Part shown: in pieces, positions 1 through 8,539 of the stretch
How positions within the stretch are numbered: the first letter of the stretch is position 1
How the letters are laid out: every line of letters starts with the position of its first letter
Assembly (NCBI RefSeq): GCF_010119245.1
Contig: NZ_WNKG01000008.1
Location: forward strand, 1 to 64,000
Reading direction: 5' to 3'
Length of the DNA stretch: 64,000 bases
DNA from: Cyclobacterium salsum
GTDB lineage: Bacteria > Bacteroidota > Bacteroidia > Cytophagales > Cyclobacteriaceae
The notes under the pieces: generated by a model
What the model was told of the DNA's origin: nothing
Databases searched by the model: none
Seen by the model: only the letters and a program-made list of their open reading frames with translations
Made by a program: the position numbers and the translations under genes

Positions 1-272
1 CAGACTTTGTTGCCACTGCCATCTATTTTGACTGCCCAGTAATCCCAGCCACCTTTATTGTTTTCAGTTTTATCCCCTGAAGCAGAAGAGTAAGAAGAAC
101 CTGCCAGTAAATAGCCTCCATCAGGGGTGGGAGTGGTACTTTGAAGATAGTCAGTGTTATTCCCCCCTATGGTTTTGTCCCACTGATTAGTGGGTTGTGC
201 AAAAGACGGTATAAAAAGGAAGTACAGACTGAAACTTATAAGTAGGCTCCAGATATAAATATATATTTTCAT
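1..272 (-). CDS. Secreted repeat protein, N-terminal fragment
   Basis: An ATG at 272 opens a frame that runs off the window edge after about 90 codons with no stop. The first 25 or so residues are a Sec signal peptide (hydrophobic run, then ...FIPSFAQ). The mature part starts QWDKTIGGNNTDYL and goes on TPDGGYLLAGSS, which matches the repeated W-DK-x-GG / DGGYLLAG pattern of Bacteroidota secreted beta-propeller-like proteins; many of those carry a type IX sorting tail. The C-terminus lies outside the window, so sorting and length cannot be judged. The call as a secreted repeat protein is good, the exact family is inferred. Confidence 0.7.
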   Translation of the reverse strand, partial: MKIYIYIWSLLISFSLYFLFIPSFAQPTNQWDKTIGGNNTDYLQSTTPTPDGGYLLAGSSYSSASGDKTENNKGGWDYWAVKIDGSGNKV

Positions 273-283
273 GGCATGTAGTA

Positions 284-682
284 TTAAAGTAGGTTAACAA
301 GTAAATGAGCAATATTGACAGAAACTGATGCTTCATCTTCCACAACCATAGGCATCATGCCATGCGGCCCTAACTCCTGACAGTCCATTACTTTAGCACT
401 ATTAGCATCTATCTGTACATGAAAAGGAGGAACACCTTCCTTGTGTCCATTTTCTTCTTTTTCAAGCGCAATGTCTACCAAAGCGGCCTGTGCATTACTG
501 TTTTCAAGTTTTAACAGCAGCATTTGCTGTTCTCCACAAATGCCTGCGGCATAGCTAATGGTAATGCCATCCTGCTGGTGAGTCTGTATCCACTCCGGAT
601 CAGCTTCCTGGGCTTTAACTGTCATCGAGGAAAAAAATCCTAAAAGCAGCGCAAGGCCGTGAATTTGGATAAATTTTTTCAT
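284..682 (-). CDS. Small secreted protein, unknown function
   Basis: The longest frame begins at 715, but I choose the Met at 682 because it opens a typical signal peptide (MKKFIQIHGLALLLGFFSS, then VKAQ cleavage region). The mature protein is about 110 residues, acidic, with one Cys pair (GICGEQQ and MDCQELG). It sits 11 bases upstream of the start of the neighbouring secreted repeat protein on the same strand, so the two are probably co-transcribed and exported together. I do not recognise the family. Confidence 0.6.
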   Translation of the reverse strand: MKKFIQIHGLALLLGFFSSMTVKAQEADPEWIQTHQQDGITISYAAGICGEQQMLLLKLENSNAQAALVDIALEKEENGHKEGVPPFHVQIDANSAKVMDCQELGPHGMMPMVVEDEASVSVNIAHLLVNLL

Positions 683-1044
683 AGTGATAAGTTTTAAGGA
701 TTTATAATTGGTCATAATTCAAGTAGCTCCTGTTTTTAAAAGAAAATGGCAATAGCCTGAATTGTGACCGGCTTGGAATAACTGTGTTGATCTTAGTACT
801 ATCTTGTTCAGCAGTTTAAGCACCCCAAGATTCCATTAATCTCTATAAGTAATAAAAGTATTAGGAAAAGAAAAGTAGCGCAATACTCAAAAAGCAGTAT
901 ATTTTGTAAATCAATTTAAATTAAAAAAAATCATATGAAGCTCAATATTTTCATGGTTTAAAGCCATTTTTTGCTGGGAAAAAAATTCAAAATTAGGTAT
1001 CTTAAAAGTCAGAGCAAATTAAGTTACACTATTCCCCCACTAAG

Positions 1045-1824
1045 ATGCCTCAAGAAGGAGCTTTACTTAATTCCGCAGTTAAATATTTTCGGAAAGTTTC
1101 CAGTACCGTACATTTACCTGAAGCCGTCGAGGAATTGAAGAAATTTCATCAAGACCGTAGCCATTCAATTGACCTGGGCCCTGCATTTTATGTAATAATT
1201 GATTATAATGATTTTAGTTATAAATTTGTATCTAAAAGCTTTACCGATATACTCGGATACGAAACTGAGATCTTATTGAATGGAGGGGTTCCGTTTTTTA
1301 ATAGCGTTATTGGCCAGGATGAAGTTCAGCCCCTTATTTCTTTGTGGAATGTAATCACTGATTACCTTAAAGGTTTGCCTATCGCTGTTGTAAGAAAATC
1401 TTTATTTTCAGTCGATTTTCATTTCAAGCATAAAAATGGCAACTACCTACATATGCTACAGCAGACTGTCTTACTCAAAACATCCCCTGAAGGACGCCTT
1501 CAATTCGAACTTGTCAAAATAACCGATATCACTCACTGGCAGAAACAGTCTCCCATGTGTGGCATCATTTCTACCCCTGATCCCAAAGATACCCTGATAT
1601 GTTTTCCTACCGAGGACATACAAATTAAAGGCCTGGTATTTTCAAAATCAGAATTGCGGATACTCGAATTAATGGCAACTGGTGAAAGGAGCAAAGAAAT
1701 TGCCAAAACCCTAAAGGTTTCTCGCCATACGGTTGATACGCATCGCCGGAATATGTTGCACAAAACGCACAGCAAAAACACTTCTGAACTTATTCGTTTC
1801 GCCTATCTGAGTGGAAATCTGTAA
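1045..1824 (+). CDS. PAS domain / LuxR-type HTH transcriptional regulator
   Basis: The protein has 259 residues. Residues about 45-160 form a PAS-like fold (FYVIIDYNDFSYKFVSKSF, then a GNYLHMLQQTV beta segment and an ITDITHW end) that would sense a ligand or partner. Residues about 195-255 are a LuxR/FixJ-type helix-turn-helix: LVFSKSELRILELMATGERSKEIAKTL, then VSRHTVDTHRRNMLHK. There is no phosphoacceptor receiver domain, so the input is probably the PAS domain itself. It is cytoplasmic, with no signal peptide or membrane segment. It stands alone on the plus strand, so its target is not evident. Family call is firm; ligand unknown. Confidence 0.85.
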   Translation: MPQEGALLNSAVKYFRKVSSTVHLPEAVEELKKFHQDRSHSIDLGPAFYVIIDYNDFSYKFVSKSFTDILGYETEILLNGGVPFFNSVIGQDEVQPLISLWNVITDYLKGLPIAVVRKSLFSVDFHFKHKNGNYLHMLQQTVLLKTSPEGRLQFELVKITDITHWQKQSPMCGIISTPDPKDTLICFPTEDIQIKGLVFSKSELRILELMATGERSKEIAKTLKVSRHTVDTHRRNMLHKTHSKNTSELIRFAYLSGNL

Positions 1825-2654
1825 GAAGAGAAAGGGTTATTGCCAGCCTAATCTGGCTTTTGCTGGACGAACCAATTGACAAGGACGAAAGTTGGGAGCG
1901 GATATTCGATCTGGAGCTAATAAAAAACTCTCCTTATTTAATGGGTGAGGACAATAGCCTATATTGACAAGGGGTCACTCCCGCTATTCCTATTGATAAC
2001 ATAAAGCCGATCAAAACCTTTTTAATAAGATTTGGAATTAAAAACAAGCAGCCTTGCACATCCAATCACCGATAGGTGGTACAATTAAATTCTCTCAGAC
2101 TACAACCCCATTCACACCGGCCTCCCATGCATGGTAACCTTTTTTCTACTTTAAATTATTTCTGATTTCCGCCTTTTTGAAAGTTTTCTCCATGTGGATT
2201 TACCGGACCAAGCTGACCCCCTCTGGAGACTAAAAAATAGCGAAAAAGTAACTGTCAATCCGGCAGATACTGACCCCCCTAAATAGATTTTGGTTAATTA
2301 GCCGTTTTACCCAATCGTTAATCAGAACTTCAGACGTCTGTAAAATCAAAACTCGTGAGTCAGATCAAACAACTACTTCGACTATACCAGCAGGCCCCGG
2401 TAAATGCTTTGACTTAAGCTATCTTCCGTTGGAACGTCAACTTTTTGACCTATATTCATCATTCATGGAACACACCTCGGATTGGGTGCAGCAGGCAATT
2501 CCCGGTTAAAATATTATTTTAGTACATTTAAGAACGTTTGCGAAAACGGCAAGGAAAAAGCTCCGGAAGTGCTCGCCGCCCACCTGCTTCGAAGCGTCAT
2601 GTAAAATTCAAAACCAAATAAGGTATTCTCAACAACCCAATAAAAAGTAAATCA
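1825..2654. other. Eroded intergenic region with possible IS21-type end remnants
   Basis: No intact gene in 830 bases. Near 2212-2280 two copies of CTGACCCCC lie about 55 bases apart (CTGACCCCCTC and CTGACCCCCCT), which resembles the repeated ends of IS21-family elements; no transposase remains. At about 2500-2580 a stretch is clearly related to 61666-61746 at the other end of the window. The rest reads as broken fragments with stops in all frames. Confidence 0.35.
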
Positions 2655-3299
2655 ATGAGTACCATCACTTTGATTAGCACCGTTCACGAGGAAATGGGGA
2701 AATGTAATGCTGATGAACTGTGTGCTATTTTGGAGAAAATCCGCCCGGAAATTGTATTTTTGGAAGCTCTTGAAAAAACTTATTCAAACTATGATAAGGT
2801 TCGTTTTACCGCATTTGGAGTATATCATAAAAAGCTGGAAATAAAAACAATTCAGAAATACGGCCTTAGCTCCACATATAAATATGTTCCTTTACTGGAC
2901 AATGGACTATCTGATTCCTTTCAAAAGAAAAACGACTTCCTTTGCAGGAAAAATCAGCACAAAAAGATGCTAAATGATTTTAATTTATTAGCCAAAGAAC
3001 AGGGCTTTCTATTTCTCAATAGTGCAAAAAGCATAGGTCTACAAGCGGAAATGCGAACGTTTGAATACCGTCTTTTGCTTGAAAACAAGCTAAATGACGC
3101 TGTTGACGATGATATTGATGCTTATGAAAATTCGATGTTACGAAATATTTATTCGTATTGCAGAAATAATCAATTTGATAAGGCTGTCTTTTTGTGTGGT
3201 GTGGCGCACAGGCGTTCAATTATTAAAAAGATTGAAAGCTTAAGCAGCAAGCACAAAATAGATCTTAATTGGGTAATTTATGGGAATGAAATTGTCTGA
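2655..3299 (+). CDS. TraB/Tiki-superfamily-like protein
   Basis: A 214-residue cytoplasmic protein. The N-terminus ITLISTVHEEMGKCNADEL, followed by RPEIVFLEAL, and the late FLCGVAHRRSIIKKI have the layout of the TraB / PrgY / Tiki / EreA-like superfamily: an early conserved His-Glu pair and a second Gly-x-Ala-His near the C-terminus around a shared core fold. Members include metalloprotease-like and esterase-like proteins; the substrate here is unknown. Its end overlaps the start of the next gene by 20 bases, so the two are probably translated together. The assignment rests on motif layout only. Confidence 0.55.
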   Translation: MSTITLISTVHEEMGKCNADELCAILEKIRPEIVFLEALEKTYSNYDKVRFTAFGVYHKKLEIKTIQKYGLSSTYKYVPLLDNGLSDSFQKKNDFLCRKNQHKKMLNDFNLLAKEQGFLFLNSAKSIGLQAEMRTFEYRLLLENKLNDAVDDDIDAYENSMLRNIYSYCRNNQFDKAVFLCGVAHRRSIIKKIESLSSKHKIDLNWVIYGNEIV

Positions 3300-3819
3300 A
3301 AAAAACTTGCGTACAGGTTTGGCAGCAAACACGTTGACTACCGCCCTATTCATAATCTACGGAATTGCCCTGGTCTGGATTTTGATTTTAAAGTTAGGAG
3401 TGCAATTCTCCTATATGGAAAATAGAAATACCAACTTCATTCCGTTTAATGAACCGGTAATCCTTACCAGCGAAAACATTTTGAACGTACTGATTTTTAT
3501 GCCTCTTGGCATCTATGCCGGCGCCCTATTCACCCGATGGATTTTCGGTAAAAAGCTTTTGTTCCTTTTCCTGCTTAGTTTCCTGGTTGAAGGACTTCAA
3601 TACCTCTTCCGGATTGGGGCTTTTGATGTGACCGATCTAATGACCAACACCTTAGGCGGAGTCATTGGGTTACTGGTATTTTCAGTCCTGGAAAGGGCAT
3701 TCCAAAATGGAATTAGGGCACAAAAGTTCATCAACTTCCTTGCTGTACCGGCAACAGCCCTGTTGATTTTACTATTGGTTTTACTAAAAATGGACCTTCT
3801 TCCGGTGAGGTATCAGTAG
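3280..3819 (+). CDS. VanZ-like membrane protein
   Basis: 179 residues with four to five predicted membrane helices: TALFIIYGIALVWILIL, NVLIFMPLGIYAGALF, LLFLFLLSFLVEGLQYLF, a TNTLGGVIGLLVF helix, and a C-terminal ALLILLLVLLKM. The N-F-I-P-F, N-V-L-x-F-x-P-L-G and S-x-x-x-E-x-L-Q-Y motifs and D-x-x-D-L-x-x-N-T-x-G-G are those of the VanZ-like family. VanZ gives low-level teicoplanin resistance in enterococci; most other members have no known role. A second Met two codons in (3286) is an equally possible start. It overlaps the upstream TraB-like gene. Confidence 0.8.
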   Translation: MGMKLSEKNLRTGLAANTLTTALFIIYGIALVWILILKLGVQFSYMENRNTNFIPFNEPVILTSENILNVLIFMPLGIYAGALFTRWIFGKKLLFLFLLSFLVEGLQYLFRIGAFDVTDLMTNTLGGVIGLLVFSVLERAFQNGIRAQKFINFLAVPATALLILLLVLLKMDLLPVRYQ

Positions 3820-3966
3820 TGCAGCCTAGAAAATCACAAAATCCGAAAAATCAGCTTTCATAGTTCGAAAAAGGGTACGGAAAGACCATTTCAATGTTAA
3901 ATTGGTCATCCCTATAAATGTAACTTAACCCTACCGTTAATCACAAACCCATCCATCGGGGCATAG

Positions 3967-4116
3967 ATAGTCAATGAGTTTGATTGGCTAAAGGATGTCT
4001 TCGAAAGGATCCAAAGCCATAGGCAAAAGGACCTCTATCAGCTACTGCCCACAAACTGGGAAAAATACCGAACCAAAACCAATCAAAAGACATTACCTGC
4101 TATAGTTCCAAGATAA
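3967..4116 (+). pseudogene. IS66-family transposase C-terminal remnant
   Basis: An open stretch of 49 codons after an in-frame TAG reads NEFDWLKDVFERIQSHR, then LYQLLPTNWEKY, and ends with TAA at 4114-4116. This matches the usual C-terminal tail of IS66 transposases (N-P-x-x-W-L-x-D-V-L-x-R-I ... L-L-P-x-x-W). Everything upstream is gone, so this is a fragment of an old insertion. Seen in sequence; family by recognition. Confidence 0.7.
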
Positions 4117-4274
4117 ATCTAATGGGTTCCCCTAAACTTTTCACAAAACTCTTCGACAGGGTCAGTGCACCGCCGTATCCAGTTTGACGGGGCAGGCTCC
4201 CGCTGAAGCGGGACAAGTTGTAAACCACTCAATTGTTCCAGTATTTTATTTTTCTTTAGCGGAATTCGCGAATG
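4117..4274. other. Non-coding debris
   Basis: Short region between the IS66 tail and the decayed toxin gene. It contains a GC-rich inverted patch (GGCTCCCGCTGAAGCGGGAC, 4195-4214) with arms CCCGCT / AGCGGG around GA, and no open frame of note. Confidence 0.3.
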
Positions 4275-4369
4275 CTAGCGCATCTCATACGGCAAGCCTG
4301 TTAATTCTGTTGCTTGATCGATGATTTCGATCTTTCTTTTGATAGGGTGAGCCGAGTTGGGTTCATCAT
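4275..4369 (-). pseudogene. AbiEii-type nucleotidyltransferase toxin, N-terminal remnant
   Basis: An ATG at 4369 (second ATG at 4366) starts MMNPTRLTLSKE. After a one-base shift the frame continues RKIEIIDQATELTGLP and then breaks at a TAG (4277-4275). Bacteroidota AbiEii/AbiGii toxins commonly begin with a leader of this kind (L-S-x-E-R-R-x-x-I-I-x-Q-x-T-E-L-T-G-L-P, then A-I-E-K-D-W-W). The catalytic domain is absent, so the toxin is dead. The start overlaps the stop of the DUF6088 pseudogene (ATGATGA), the coupling expected for this type IV toxin-antitoxin pair. Confidence 0.6.
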
Positions 4370-4971
4370 TTAGAGTTCCTCAATGCACCGCTAATCGCCT
4401 CCACTAATATTTTGTTTATCCAGGCAGGAGAGAGTTTCGCATCATTGCTGATATTCTCGTTCTTCTCATTCCTTAGAAGGATGGATTTATTCTATTGTTT
4501 AATTATCTACCTTGTTTTGACCAATAGTTTTGAGTGGCTGAATAACCAAACTACTTATTTCCCCTTTTGCTAAGAGATTTTTAGGACTTGTTTTGTTAAA
4601 AGTAATGGTTCGCTTACCAACATAACGGTTCTTGCTGTTCCGTCAGTTAGGTACACAACTTTCAATTTTTTCAACGCATGAACCCCTGTCTGAACGATTC
4701 TCGCTTTATCCCGTCTGGCAATAGCTTTGGCTATTTCTTCGGTTGATGGAAAGAGAACACCAAATTCCTTATCAATTTTTGGATAGAAGTAAATTCCGTG
4801 ACCCAATCGAAAAAGAATTTCTTTCTATTTCATTCGTAACAAGGCTTTCATAACACTTTCTGAGTTGCCATAATCTAAGAAGTCGTTCACAAATAGAACG
4901 CTTCCCTTCGGGTGGCCTTTTAGTGCTTCCACAATCTTATATTCTACTTGAGGTCTTTCCTTCGATTTCAT
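4366..4971 (-). pseudogene. DUF6088 (AbiEi-like) antitoxin, broken by several stops
   Basis: Reading from the ATG at 4971 gives MKSKERPQVEYKIVEAL, then GSVLFVNDF, then a TAG at 4827-4825. The same frame continues as LGHGIYFYPKIDKEFGVLFP, IAKAIARRDKARI and VYLTDGTAR, stops again at 4572-4570, and after further stops shows AKLSPAWINKILVEAI and ends in a TGA at 4368-4366. All parts stay in one frame over 202 codons, the normal length of DUF6088 proteins, which are AbiEi-type antitoxins and transcriptional autorepressors. Point mutations rather than a deletion killed it. The open part alone (4570-4806) could be mistaken for a 78-residue gene. Confidence 0.7.
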
Positions 4972-5155
4972 TTCGTCCTAGATTTAGCAAATATTTGGGA
5001 CAAGATTTGCATTTTAATACGTATAAAATGTTTTAATTTTGGCTAGCTCATTCTCATAGACATCTGGTTTAAGCAAAAGGCAGGTTCTATATCCAGATTT
5101 ACAGAATACCGGAAACTGGATATATACAATTCTCTGATCCAAAGAGCACCAAAGA

Positions 5156-5183
5156 AAAGCCCCTTCTTGATTGAAAGGGCTTT
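5156..5183 (-). terminator. Hairpin, possible terminator of the ATPase operon
   Basis: AAAGCCC at 5156-5162 pairs with GGGCTTT at 5177-5183, with one mismatch and two more A-T pairs inside the stem. The arms are A/T-flanked, so it could stop transcripts from either strand. It is the first such structure downstream of the minus-strand ATPase gene. Confidence 0.4.
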
Positions 5184-5258
5184 ACGCTAGAAAGCTTATT
5201 TTCGTTTTGCTTTTTTCTGGTGAATACTTTCGCCTATTTTAAGATTTCTATTTGGTTT

Positions 5259-5465
5259 TTAGAGTTTATCCAGAAATTCTCTGATTAGCCAATCTTTATT
5301 CAATTCTTTTTTTCTTTTGGCTCGTAGGCTCAGAAAATAGTGATAGCCTTTCCGATTTGGTTTATGTTTTAACTTATAGTTTAAACTGGCAATCTGTTCG
5401 TTTTTGTCTTTCTCAAAAACTTTCCGAATGAATAGATATTCTGTTTTGCACCATTGTCGTGCCAT
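5259..5465 (-). CDS. Possible small basic protein (doubtful)
   Basis: A 68-codon frame that overlaps the end of the ATPase gene by 85 bases in a different frame and continues 120 bases beyond it. The part outside the overlap is very basic and helical (KHKPNRKGYHYFLSLRAKRKKE). It could be a short protein coupled to the operon, a remnant of a larger one, or chance. I keep it only because the non-overlapping half stays open and charged. Confidence 0.2.
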   Translation of the reverse strand: MARQWCKTEYLFIRKVFEKDKNEQIASLNYKLKHKPNRKGYHYFLSLRAKRKKELNKDWLIREFLDKL

Positions 5466-8400
5466 AGTTCAGCAAAACTTTGATCTAAGGTTTCATACTC
5501 TTCAGAATACCAAATAATCACTTGATTCCCATCAGAAGGTCTTATGACCAACTTTAACGGGAATCCATTTTTTTCAACCCCTCCTATTACCGTGAAGGAT
5601 TCTTCTTCCCAATTAGAAATGTCATATTCAGGCCTGTTTGAAAGATGCTCCCTGACATTTTTCTTAGCTCTCTTGATCAATCCATGAACATAGCTAAAGT
5701 CTGTGGTACTTGAGATATGTTGCAGCGCATCACCAATGGAAGACCCGTCAAATTCCTCTAGCGCTTTTAATAAATCTGCCTGGCTCGTGATGCCCAGGTT
5801 GACCATCAATTCATTTGGATCAAGCTTACTATGTTCAGGTTCTAGCCCCAGGCGCTTTCTGACTTCTTCTTGAACCTTTCTTTCAAATTCATCTGTAGTG
5901 TAGGCAACCAAATCCTCTTTGGGAGTTTTGATAAGGTTGAATATATCCTCTTCCGTATATCCGTTAGGATTATTCAACATGGTCTGTCTAAATTCAATCG
6001 CTTGAATGTTCTCCTCATCGGTTCTAAGGACTAGATTTCTTCGCTCATACAGCTCTTTGAAGAGTTCTTGTGAGATGACTTCCCCTTTGTTATACATCCA
6101 TTTTAGAAGTTTCTCAAACAGATTTTTTATTCCTTGGCTGCGGTTGTGACCATGGTCCGCATTGTAGATTTCTGACACTTCATCGGAAATCATCTTAGCG
6201 ACGTCCTGAGTAGAAATACTTCTATTTTCGATTTCCAAATAGATGCCTGTATCAAGCAAATTGCACTTGAGCTTTCCTGTCAAGCCTTCACATATTTCCT
6301 TTAGGATATCGTCAATTTCATTATCCAGAGACAAATCAGTTTTCTTCTTGAGTTCACCTTGTTGATTGGGAAGCAAATTGTAATCATTCAACTTTGACCC
6401 TAGTCCGCTTTTTCCAAGGAAGATTACGAATTCATGAAGCCAGGAGATTGCCGGTTTTTTTATGGCTTCTGATAGCGTCATGATATTCGAATTTTTGGAG
6501 ATTTTTGAGCAAAGTTCTTTGATAAGCCACTTATCTGACTCCTCCCATACGGCTTTATCAAATTCATCTACAGCTTGTATTTCCGGGATATCTTTGTTAA
6601 AATCTTTTGCAAAGTCATAAAGAGAGACCCGAGCTGAATTTGACTCTAAACCGTTACCTGGAATAAGGCTGGTCAGACTCAAAACAGCCTCCAAAGTAGT
6701 GCTATAGTATTGATTGCCTTTAATCAATTGGTTGATTAGTGTAACGATGTCATCCTGTGCTTTTTTTATAGGAGGGACAAATGAATAGATTTCCTCGTGT
6801 TGTAAAGAATCTTTCCAATCTTTACCGAGTATTTTTAATACACTTTTAAGTTGGGCGGGAATAGCTTGATCCAACCATAAATTCTCCTTCTTTTCGAAAA
6901 GCCCGTATTGATTAGGAATGATTGCGAATTCATTCAGGAGTTTTTCTTCGTCTGTTTCAATGATAAAGGCAATTACTTCATTTATCCAATTAAGTGCCTC
7001 TGTTTCGGTAAATCCTTTTTCATCAACTAATTCTTGGATGGATTCGAAACTTGCAATTTCCTCTGTTAGCTTTTTGATATCTACTCTGAGGTCAACACCC
7101 CAATGACTATCAATGATGTGATGCCAATGGTGGATATCCGCTTTTCTGGGAAGTTTGTCAGCATGGATTGGATTCAGAAGATCCCATAGCTGATCGATTT
7201 TGCTTTCTTTGCCATAGGGAATTAGAGCTGACGCTAGCGAAATTCTTGATGTTTCGGTTTGGACGATATCAGAAGAGAGCAGGTCGATTCTCATTGGCTT
7301 TTGAACGTTCGCTTTGAACCAAGATTTGGAAAAGTATTCTTCAGTCAAATTTGGCACTGCTGTTCTAGCTAACAAATAAAGGTTTTGCCAGTTGTTTTGA
7401 ACTGCATGAGGCAAAAGTATCCCATATAGTTCAACTGCTTCTTCGATATATTCCTGGTCAGTGAGGCTCTTGGTATCATTCACATCATCCAATAGATAAA
7501 TTCCGTCCCGAGGTTCGGTAGGCTCAAAAAATGGATTGTTTACTACTACAGGGAGATGGAAGTTTTCTGTCCCAACTAGTGGGAAATGTAAAAAAACCAT
7601 CGGTAGATTATCGGAGAATGGCAGTAGATGAACTTTGTCCTCAATCAAATCTACTGGAAGTGCAATACCAGTAAAATCTCTGGATAGGTGAACAAATCTC
7701 AAAATTGAACTTGTCCCATTTACTGATTTCACAATTTCTATAAGTTCGATATCCTGGGAAAGAGCTTTGGGATCTCTTTTTTCGAAAGTGATTACCTGAT
7801 TTGAATTGTGTACTATTACCTCTTTAATTCCTTCTACAAAAATGAGTGTATAGGGTAGAGAAGACTCCAGGTCTGACAATCCTGTTTCAGCAATTTCGCT
7901 TTTCCCTTCTTCCAATAGATAAGTGAATTGAGTGTTGAACCCGGTGAAATCCGGATGACTGATGATTGCCGAACTAGAGAGAACAGACTCAGCTTCTTTA
8001 AAAGATGTCTCTACACTTTCAATCAGACTATTCCGGTCTAATCCACTTCTGTCCAACGGAAATGCAATTTTTTTGAAATCGGAATTCTCTTTATAAATGC
8101 CAGCTACCTGAACTTTTTCAGATAGCAAGTGAGTAGTCATAAAACCGGTGCCAAACCGTCCGATTGGCGGATTAGCGTTTTCTTCAGTTAAGAGAACATC
8201 TTCTCTTTCCTTGTCCTCTGAATTGATTTGTCTAATCAGTCCAATCACGTTTGATTGAGTGAAATAACCGTAGTTATGGCTAAAAACCAATTTGTTTGGT
8301 GTTACATCGATTTTTATGGAAACCTTTTCATCGGGAAAGTCATTGGTTGCTTTGTCTTTAGCGTTTTGGATCAGTTCCCATATCCAGCTTCTTTCATATT

Positions 8401-8497
8401 TTTTTCTCCCGCTTCGTACCGTGCGCATTTTAGCGTCAATTTTCTCTGCTGTACTTCTATTTAGTAAGTAGACGGCGTCTTGATTAAAGTTTGTCAT
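5381..8497 (-). CDS. Sacsin-like GHKL (HSP90-type) ATPase protein
   Basis: 1,038 residues, last gene of a six-gene operon. Residues about 35-150 form a Bergerat-fold ATPase: N box W-E-L-I-Q-N-A-K-D (Glu41, Asn45, Asp48), a SHNYG segment at about 73-77 in the usual D/N-x-G position, and a glycine-rich lid GRFGTGFMTTHLLS at about 113-126. This is the sacsin N-terminal/MORC-like type, which binds ATP and usually dimerises on it. The long middle has no domain I recognise. The C-terminal 75 residues (FTVIGGVEKNGFPLKLVIRPS ... YSFGKFLRKT) look like a separate small domain of the kind that ends such proteins. No signal peptide or TM segment. GHKL ATPases recur in conflict systems; the role here is inferred from context. 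Confidence 0.75.
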   Translation of the reverse strand: MTNFNQDAVYLLNRSTAEKIDAKMRTVRSGRKKYERSWIWELIQNAKDKATNDFPDEKVSIKIDVTPNKLVFSHNYGYFTQSNVIGLIRQINSEDKEREDVLLTEENANPPIGRFGTGFMTTHLLSEKVQVAGIYKENSDFKKIAFPLDRSGLDRNSLIESVETSFKEAESVLSSSAIISHPDFTGFNTQFTYLLEEGKSEIAETGLSDLESSLPYTLIFVEGIKEVIVHNSNQVITFEKRDPKALSQDIELIEIVKSVNGTSSILRFVHLSRDFTGIALPVDLIEDKVHLLPFSDNLPMVFLHFPLVGTENFHLPVVVNNPFFEPTEPRDGIYLLDDVNDTKSLTDQEYIEEAVELYGILLPHAVQNNWQNLYLLARTAVPNLTEEYFSKSWFKANVQKPMRIDLLSSDIVQTETSRISLASALIPYGKESKIDQLWDLLNPIHADKLPRKADIHHWHHIIDSHWGVDLRVDIKKLTEEIASFESIQELVDEKGFTETEALNWINEVIAFIIETDEEKLLNEFAIIPNQYGLFEKKENLWLDQAIPAQLKSVLKILGKDWKDSLQHEEIYSFVPPIKKAQDDIVTLINQLIKGNQYYSTTLEAVLSLTSLIPGNGLESNSARVSLYDFAKDFNKDIPEIQAVDEFDKAVWEESDKWLIKELCSKISKNSNIMTLSEAIKKPAISWLHEFVIFLGKSGLGSKLNDYNLLPNQQGELKKKTDLSLDNEIDDILKEICEGLTGKLKCNLLDTGIYLEIENRSISTQDVAKMISDEVSEIYNADHGHNRSQGIKNLFEKLLKWMYNKGEVISQELFKELYERRNLVLRTDEENIQAIEFRQTMLNNPNGYTEEDIFNLIKTPKEDLVAYTTDEFERKVQEEVRKRLGLEPEHSKLDPNELMVNLGITSQADLLKALEEFDGSSIGDALQHISSTTDFSYVHGLIKRAKKNVREHLSNRPEYDISNWEEESFTVIGGVEKNGFPLKLVIRPSDGNQVIIWYSEEYETLDQSFAELWHDNGAKQNIYSFGKFLRKTKTNRLPV

Positions 8498-8539
8498 TTT
8501 CGTTAATATTTTAGATATCAGTTTGTTGTTTGTTTTTTA

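Noticed and set aside
4570-4806. A separate 78-residue gene
   Set aside because: It is the middle part of the DUF6088 pseudogene, open only between two in-frame stops.
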